A DNA stretch of 64,000 bases from the NCBI GenBank assembly GCA_948567375.1, contig OX419762.1, positions 31,439,465 to 31,503,464 of the forward strand, given 5' to 3'. The notes under the pieces were generated by a model. It was not told where the DNA came from. It did no database searches and saw nothing but the letters and a program-made list of their open reading frames with translations. The stretch is from Lunularia cruciata (lineage: Eukaryota > Streptophyta > Marchantiopsida > Lunulariales > Lunulariaceae). Within the stretch, counting starts at the first letter, position 1. Every line of letters begins with the position of its first letter. The translations under genes were made by a program, and so were the position numbers. This document shows positions 57,052 through 64,000 of the stretch, piece after piece.

Positions 57052-58383
57052 ACGGGTCTAGGTGGAAAAAGTGAAAAAGTTGGATAGCAATAATATTTTT
57101 AGTGTAAGTAATATTCAAGCTTTAGATTCTTTGAACAAACTCAAAATTTAGTAGGCATTTCTTTAAATGTGTCTACTAATTGATGAATTTGATTAAGGAA
57201 TCTAAAAGTTGAGATAAGGCTTACTATAAAAAAAATTGTTTTTCTATCACAAGCAAGCTAGAATACTATAATATTATAACAGCCTAGACAAATCAAGAAA
57301 CATAAAAGTAACCAGATATCAAGGATGTTACATTAAACTAAATTAAATGCGTCTAATAGTCAAGGCAAATAAGTAATTTTCATATAACCTTATCAATAAA
57401 ATATTCTTTGTAGAGTAGATATGGTAAATCACTGGAATTTTTTTACCTATTTTAGCTTTTCAGAATTGCTGAATTATGTGAATTTTCGATCATTTGTACT
57501 ATTACCAATGTATTATATTATTACTAATGTATTATATGGTGTTTTTAAGTCTCATACTCAGACTCATATAGTAATAAGTTAAGAATTAGAAAAAAATCTG
57601 CTACAGTAATTCCAAAACAGAGTCAAAATTATATAGTATCGTGCCTTTAACATTCAATTCTTGAATGTTAAAGGCACAATATTGTAAACCCATCTTTGTT
57701 ACCGATAATCATTTTGTTATTTTATAATAATAATAAAATTAATTTATATAATAAACTATAAAATATTAAAAAATGGAACACTTCACCCTCTTCATACCTC
57801 ATACAATGTTAAAAATGGACAACCATTACATTCCATTGAATTGGTGAATATTCAATACAATGCATTGGCGCAATTATACCTATGCTAATCAATCATTAGC
57901 ACTGTTGTAACAATCATCGATTGAATTCATGGACTGATCAAAGGCTCTAATCTATATCATAAATTTTCTTTGTTACAATTATGCTATATCATGTGTTACA
58001 AGCATGCAACACATGGTTCTAAATTTTATCAAATACTTCATGAGCATGGCAAATTGAGCATTAATCGTTATCAAATTTTTCTTAATTATTTTCATGCCGC
58101 TGAAACATGGACAAATAAAGGTACTGTATGAAATTTATCACTCCTCTTGAATAAAGCAAATTTATACTAAACACACAACTCTCGATTTGTCTAATAGTGC
58201 ATAAAACATAGGACTTCTTTTATCAAAAAGTTTTTGAATAAAAGAATTCGTCCTACCAATCACAAGATCTAGCCCTTACTCTACGTAGGTGTCAAAAGTA
58301 TTTGCATATTACCAGGGCAAGACTAAACTGTAGGTTATTACCAAGTCTCACGTCGTCCGCTTATAGACCTATTTATGCAAACC
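57052..58383. other. AT-rich DNA without recognised genes
   Basis: High AT, no long open frame, no repeat shared with the rest of the window. A short palindrome-like pair surrounds 57640-57670 (GTGCCTTTAACATTCAA against TTGAATGTTAAAGGCAC), able to form a hairpin. Confidence 0.5.
57641..57675. repeat. Short inverted repeat
   Basis: GTGCCTTTAACATTCAA followed after TTC by TTGAATGTTAAAGGCAC gives a near-perfect hairpin with a tiny loop. Could be the footprint of a foldback or MITE end; no flanking duplication checked. Confidence 0.6.
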
Positions 58384-58730
58384 CAACTTTAGCATGTTCA
58401 CATTCATAGGAGAGAGCATCCAGGTCCACGAAGAGACTACCTTCTGGACCGTCCCCGCTTTTTGGCTATGTTGGGCCAATTCCATAGTACGGAAAGAGCA
58501 AGTTTGGTGGGATGGAAAAGTGACTTTGGATAGAAGCCAGAAACATCCAAAGGTTATCGTGATTCTCTGTCGAGCATGCGCTCCCCTTTGGTATTTTAGT
58601 TTGGTAGGCGTAGTTCTCTACCCAAGATTCCCTCTTCTCTTGGTCCTATTCCGGGACCCCATCCTAGATAACGTCAAGATTCACTCTTCTCGCAATTCTT
58701 CATAGATTATTTAATAAATAAACTGTGCAT
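58384..58730. other. GC-richer island with an open frame
   Basis: Base composition is visibly more balanced than the AT-rich flanks. The plus strand is open for about 100 codons (58394-58705; contains FTFIGESIQVHEE and WVVW-like aromatic segments), but I do not recognise the product. An organellar insertion or a fragment of a host gene or transposon are candidates; unresolved. Confidence 0.35.
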
Positions 58731-59525
58731 TGAATATGTCTATCTAATGATCCACAAACGTACCTGTATCGCTTTTAGCTCATATTATGACAGTCTTTGT
58801 TTCTCGAGAGCTCTCGTGAGACGACGTCTCTAGCCATCCTCTTTAAATTTCAAACACGAAACTCTCAACTCTGGAATACGGCTGACATATTTCAACCGTT
58901 GTGAATTCCTGTGGTATATTTTAATCTTCTATAATAAAGAAAATCCATCGTACAAGAATTTCACCCAACTATTTGCAGGACTTCAGCATAAAAAATTAAG
59001 AGTACTCATTAAATCATACAAAGAAGAGTAAGTTTGATTCCTTTATTTACTTGTGATCTATAGATGAATGCCCCTTAGAAATAGCTAGGGTAGTGTTAGC
59101 AAATACATAAGTTCTAAAGAATAGAGTAATTCTCCAGATTTACATAAAGAAATATTTAGAAGGCATCCAAGAACTTTCCTAGATACAAAGTATTTTGGTA
59201 GTAAGACAACTCAAGAACCTTCTTATAGACTTGGGTTTGAAGTTGTTGAAGAACCTTCTTAAGAAATAAATAACTTCAGTGGGAAATCAACTTTGGTTAG
59301 GAAATTAGTAATTAAATTTTCTACAAAGAAAGCCTATATTTATATCAAGTACAAAAAATAAGACCTTGAGCCATCTTTGCTACTTGAAGTATATTCTATG
59401 GACTTCTGTCTCTTCTCTTTTATTGTCTGTACTTATATTCTTGATTCTAGTCGTCTATAATAGTAGAGTTGTACAAGCCTGACACTCTTTGTGTCTATTG
59501 CTGGTCTTACCAAATTTCTATCCCT

Positions 59526-59648
59526 ATAACTATTTTATCTTGTGTAAAAGGAGGAGTACCATTAAAGGTCTTAAGAATTCCAATTAGTGCGTATTATATC
59601 TTGTATAAGAGGAGGAGTACCATTAAAGGTCTTAAGAATGCTAATTAT
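59526..59648. repeat. Tandem duplication, about 60 bp unit
   Basis: Two copies of a unit with ATCTTGT(G/A)TAA and GGAGGAGTACCATTAAAGG, followed by TCTTAAGAAT. Confidence 0.8.
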
Positions 59649-59935
59649 TTCAGTCTTAGGGTACAACTAAAGAAGCTTTTGTATATTGAGAGATTGCTTT
59701 CAGCCCTGATTTATGCATAGTTCCTACTTTCTTATGACCTTTTCAAGGCTTGTCAAGGATGATGTACCAAGAGAGGCTTTAAGGACTTTGTCTTATGCTG
59801 ATTAGATATGACTCTTGTATATATTTTATCCACTAAATGACCTTTTTTTATTAGGAGATCCATATGTAGGCTATAGCATTAGTTGTTGATTGGCTTATCT
59901 ACATGGTATGGTTCTCCTTTCTCTTGCTTTTTGAT

Positions 59936-60075
59936 TGAACTTGAGACCTTTGATAAGAGAATTATGGAAGTCTTTGATGATATTAAATCGCTATCGACAC
60001 TTCTACTTTCTCTTTCTTTTCTATTGCACTTGAGACCTTTGATAAGAGGATTATGGGAGTCTTTGGTGATATAAA
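59936..60075. repeat. Imperfect tandem duplication
   Basis: Two copies of CTTGAGACCTTTGATAAGAG followed by ATTATGG(A/G)AGTCTTTG, about 90 bases apart. Confidence 0.75.
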
Positions 60076-60277
60076 AGCATTAAGGACTTTTGAGCTTGTC
60101 TTTGAGGATTTTGCACAATTTTCTCCTCTTATTTTGTGTGGAGTGGATAGGCCTACTATCCACAAATTCCTTACCCATTTCTTTTGGAGGAGTAAGCTTA
60201 CTATGGAGGAGATGACATTTATGACATCTAAGATAGTTGTGCAATCTTTACCTTGCTTTGCTCCTACTTTAAGGTTG

Positions 60278-60279
<2 letters not shown>

Positions 60280-60330
<51 letters not shown>
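60280..60330. repeat. (AT)n microsatellite
   Basis: About 25 uninterrupted AT units. The Ile-Tyr runs in the frames crossing it are translation of this repeat and not protein. Confidence 0.97.
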
Positions 60331-60333
<3 letters not shown>

Positions 60334-60424
60334 TAAGTCTAACATGGAAGTATAAGATGTGTATGTTACTCTTCTAAGTACTAATGTAGCCAGCAAGATA
60401 AATTGTCTTCAAAGCATACAAACA

Positions 60425-62020
60425 TGTGGTACCATGATTTTGAATTTATTATTTTCTCTATTGTTTATATTCTACTTTAGATATGGAGATTTTGTATGTA
60501 TGTAAAGAGTTATGCATTCATTTTTTATTCTTTCATGGCAAAGAAGTATGGTCAGCCAAAAAATATCTTTATCTTTGGGAGGATTATGAGTTAAGCCAAA
60601 AGAATTGTGCTACAAAGACACTTTTCTATGAAGTACAAAGTTCACTCTAAAAATCCAAAGGCCTAAAGATCCAAAGGCTTGAAGATCTCCATTATGAAGG
60701 AATTTGGTAGCACGCACTTCTAAGGCCTTTTTTATTTTTCTTTACATATTGGAATGAGAACTTTTTTCTCTTGGTAGAAGCTTCATTTTAAAGGCTTTCT
60801 ATTTACACCAAAATTACAAAGTTTGGAGGTTTGTAATAAAAGTTATGAGCATTTGAAGTTTTCGGAATTTCCAAGGTTTTTTGGAGCTAAGGGGGAGCCA
60901 ATTTAGAGGATCATATCTTTTTCATCACGAGTCCAATTCAGGTGTTCTTTATCCCAATGGGATATTTTTATAAGATCCTTTTATTACATCCAAGATAGCC
61001 TTGATTCGATGTATGTAGTTAGGAGTTATGAATATCTGAATATCCAAACATTTCTTGATTTTGGAGCTAGGGCATGAGAACCAATGATCAAATGACTAAT
61101 GCATGATAAATCAAGTCCTTGAGCTATAATTTCATGTTTGCATCATGGAGGTCTGGTTGCTAGCTAGATTTAATCATGAAGGGTCTTGATGAGGAGTTTA
61201 CTATGCAAAGGAAGTAAATGTTGTAAGATCTTTAAGAATTGTTGTTGTTTCAAGCCTTAGAGAAGTAGAAGGATCAATAGCAATTACTTTTTGGAACAAT
61301 TATTTTATTTTTCTATAATATAGCTGATGAAAATTAGGTTTTAGAGTTTTTTTTTTTTAATGTTCAACTATTTAAGCTATGTGTTCAACACATTCTATGT
61401 TTGGTTTATACCAAGAGATGAATAAAGTGAAAGAGCTTCCACTCTTTGTTGCTTATTTGTTCACCTTTGTGAAGTGGAAGTGTGTTCCTTTTGGTTCATG
61501 AGTAAAGATGAATCGTTGTAGATGGAATTTCTGAGAGCCTTTTTTGTTTGACCATAAGTTTCTACAATCATTTTCTAAAAGAAATACCTTGATGGAACTC
61601 TTTGAGGGATGTAGTGTTGAAAGTAGCAAAAGAAAACCAAGACTACACCTTTGGATGGAATTGCTCCTTTAGAGACATATGCATTCAAGGAAATGTAGAA
61701 CATGTGCCCTGGGAAGGAAGTTGGACTTTGTTGGTAAGAAGGAAGAATTAGTCTCTGCAAGTTGAATCATCACTCTTAGTGTTTAGTTGGAATTTATCCT
61801 TTGTGATAGTGATTTTTCTTTTACACCACTCCATAGTGCACCTTCTTGGTAAGATTACCCTCTTTTGGGACTGGTTTCTTCCCCAAGAGTAAACAAGTAA
61901 TAATAAAGGATCACTTTATGCTATTTATCTTCATATTTTACCACTTCTAAACTCTATCTTTGTGGGAAAAACTTGTTTCTTACCACTTTCCTACAATTTG
62001 ACAATTATTAAGTTGTCACA
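60425..62020 (+). mobile_element. E3: diverged 1.6-kb solo LTR
   Basis: TGTGGTACCATGA to AAGTTGTCACA, flanked by AAACA and AAGCA (5 bp, one difference). Ends match the giant LTR family, but the unit is less than half as long and shows no ORF remnant, so it is a short or old relative. Confidence 0.7.
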
Positions 62021-62751
62021 AAGCATCTTTTATACTCTTTCTCCATATCTTAGTAAAGGTTTATAGTTTTAGTAAAGGTTCATAGTTTTTATTTTGGTAA
62101 AGGTTTATAGTTCTCATGATGGACCAAAAGATTTACCTATAAATACTTCTAGTTGACCAATCCATTCCTTATGCTACTCTAGTCCTAAGAATAGCTTTAA
62201 TCCTTTTTCTCTCTTTGCTTCTTGATTGTTATAGGGGTGTGGAGTTTTTTCAGAAGGATTGAGAATCTCAACAAGCTCTATATCTCTAGTTGATCCAACC
62301 ATTCTTTGTGATAATTGGGCTTCTCTTCACTCTTGCTTTGGCAAAGATGTAGGCACTTAGATCCTAGATTGACCAAACACTAAAATATTTTTACTTTTTT
62401 AGCTACTTCTCCTCAAAAATAAAATCTATTTAGGTTTGGTCCATAGATTTCTATGTTTGTTACTTCTTTTGTAGCTATAGCAATTGCCTAAATACAATTA
62501 AATTGCATATTACTAATTGCACTATTGGAGGACAAAAACACATGATGTCATGCTATGTTTTTTCAATGATACATGAGACTAGATACTTAGGGAGAAAAAA
62601 ATATTTATATACCTTACAAAAAAGACATATTAGAAATAAGTGTTTATAGTCCAAATCATAAGAGTGGACTTTTTTGACTAAAATAATTAGGTTTCAAGGA
62701 CAAATGGTGTGATTATGGATCCTCACCTTAGATGCAATCTTAGAGCAAGAG
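62021..62751. other. AT-rich DNA without recognised genes
   Basis: Contains a short repeated phrase (AGTAAAGGTT(T/C)ATAGTTTT, near 62050-62110). Otherwise nothing recognised. Confidence 0.5.
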
Positions 62752-63244
62752 TGTAATGTTCCAAGGACAAAAGAACCTCCAAGAGAAACACAAGAAAATA
62801 AAACACAATAGAAACACAAGGTTTCATCTTTCAATACTCCAATGCTTCAAAGGAACACCTTGTCTTTATTATATACCCAAGAGGATCCTTTCAAAGGGAG
62901 CTTCATCCTTGGATCAGATACATGGATTGGTGATATGTCAGCAAGCTCCACCCTAAGATTAGTTGTATGGATTGGTGACATGTTAATCCTTGTTCTATCT
63001 AGTTGGTCAAACAAGTTTGACCCAAGGGAATATTTAGGGAATCTTTCTATATGAATCTTAGAAGTGCATGGGTGAGATATCATTGGAAGGCTCTTGACAA
63101 GACAAACAAGGAAGGGAAGGCAATACCTTTTTCCAAGAGGGGAGAATCTTTTTTATTTACTAAAACCATCATATATAATATCCTTCTAGATATTACTAAT
63201 CCAATTTCTACCTCTAGATAATATGTCTAGCTAATGGTATTACA
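62752..63244 (-). repeat. 3' LTR of the second chromovirus
   Basis: 493 bp, minus strand TGTAATACC to CATTACA. It has only one copy of the U3 unit that is duplicated in B, which explains part of the length difference. Confidence 0.8.
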
Positions 63245-63260
63245 AACCTCCCTCCTTTTA
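63245..63260 (-). promoter_or_regulatory. Polypurine tract of the second chromovirus
   Basis: Minus strand AAAAGGAGGGAGGTTTG adjoining the LTR. Confidence 0.75.
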
Positions 63261-63269
63261 AGATGCAAC

Positions 63270-64000
63270 ATCCTCATTGCAAAGTTGTTGTTTAAAAGAC
63301 TAACACTTGTGCACGGATCAAGTTAGCTATTGGTTCTCTTGTTGCCTCATACAATGGGTACCCTTTCCAATGGTCAAGATATTCCATATGAAAATAGCGA
63401 GTACCACAGATACATTTCTGGGGAATGCATTAGACCTCATATTCCTCTATGTTGTCAATGAGTGTTGGACAAGGTCTAAATTTTTGTATGGAAGAAAAGT
63501 GGGCATGGTCTGAGTGCATTTTTGTGTAGTATGGAAACATAGAACACTAGATGGATCTTCATATGTGGCAGTAGCTCAAGGTGATAGGCCATTGCACCAA
63601 TTTGATGGAGGATAGGATAAGGCCCAATAAAACAAGGTGTGAGCTTACAAGAGCCAACTAACATGAGGTTGGTTGTGGATAGCCAAACTTGATCTCCAAT
63701 GTTGAACTCCATGTGCTTATGATGTGCATTTGCATACTATTTATATCAATTTTGGCCACTCCGTAACTTGTGCTTGGCATTCTTCACACCTTGTTGACAA
63801 CATCAACTTTTGTAGCCATTAGGCAAATCTTTTCCAAGCTTGAGGGTGTGAAAGGGTGTTCTCCACACATGAGATTCACTTGATTGTTGTAGGCAAATTC
63901 CACCAATGGAAGTAAGGTGTCCCACCTTTCTTGCTCTTCTAAGGTGAAGCCTAAGAGCATGTTCTCAATAGTGAAATTAGCCCACTCTATTTGTCCATTG
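63270..64000 (-). pseudogene. Integrase C-terminal and chromodomain remnant, second chromovirus
   Basis: Minus strand: WDTLLPLVEFAYNN-like block near 63890, MEFNIGDQVWLSTTNL near 63665-63712, YHLELLPHMKIHLVFYVSIL near 63530-63590, then the chromodomain region near 63290-63470 with a HWKGYPLYE-like block. Same order as B. Fossil. Confidence 0.82.

Larger units (their letters stand above)
62752..64000 (-). mobile_element. Second chromovirus of family B, 3' end, runs off the window
   Basis: Minus strand: integrase core end, integrase tail, chromodomain region, PPT and 3' LTR. It aligns with B from about 10750 to 11160 and 22522 to 23675. It gives the uninterrupted sequence across the M2 insertion site. 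It is broken several times in the visible part. Confidence 0.87.

Noticed and set aside
60053-60355. Protein with an Ile-Tyr repeat tail
   Set aside because: The repeat is the translation of the (AT)n microsatellite, readable on both strands.
1-64000. CRISPR arrays, bacterial operons, origins
   Set aside because: No regularly spaced repeats or prokaryotic gene organisation; all features are of plant nuclear type.

Overview
This window reads as intergenic DNA from a large, repeat-rich land-plant genome. The lineages present are plant-type: a chromovirus with a tRNA-iMet primer site and a chromodomain, a Tat/Athila-like Ty3/gypsy element with very long LTRs, and many solo LTRs with clean target-site duplications (TSDs). 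The species cannot be named; a gymnosperm, fern or similar genome would fit. I find no intact host gene, rRNA, functional tRNA or CRISPR array. Nearly all coding traces belong to nested LTR-retrotransposon fossils, each broken many times. Family letters below are my own labels.

Layout. 1-2344: a chromovirus LTR piece and the 3' part of a giant LTR (family E). 2345-5422: M1, the 3' half of a Ty3/gypsy family called M. 5665-23675: a chromovirus (B, TSD TTGAG) split by M2 (11163-22521, TSD ACCT), which itself carries two small solo LTRs (S1, S2). 24854-28570: a giant solo LTR (E1, TSD GCACC). 29141-42786: M3, a minus-strand M element (TSD CCTT). M3 contains insert I (35946-38165, TSD ATGT) and giant solo LTR E2 (30656-35834, TSD AAAAG); E2 holds S3, which holds S4. 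43104-53402: F, a gypsy element with a 3.6-kb 5' LTR. 53403-57051: the tail of a relative of F. 57052-60424 and 62021-62751: AT-rich DNA without recognised genes. 60425-62020: a diverged solo LTR (E3). 62752-64000: a second chromovirus, minus strand, running off the window. The flanks of B, E1 and M3, with the DNA just right of M1 and left of F, appear to be pieces of one older minus-strand element (G).

The most interesting system is family M. Its part order is gag-like region with zinc knuckles, aspartic protease, a cytosine-5 DNA methyltransferase domain, reverse transcriptase, RNase H, DDE integrase and a PHD finger. Two independently inserted copies, each with an exact 4-bp TSD, share the terminal arrangement A1-internal-B1-A2-B2. 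That is a split-direct-repeat layout, otherwise known from DIRS-order elements, and not the usual LTR-internal-LTR. It is what would result if a two-LTR circle were opened inside an LTR. M thus combines a DNA-methylation writer, a histone-reader-type finger and an unusual integration form.

The second notable theme is that the giant LTRs of families E, F and G carry open-reading-frame remnants upstream of a conserved TATTTAAG-type box. The coding region therefore lies in U3, in the position of nef or sag in animal retroviruses.
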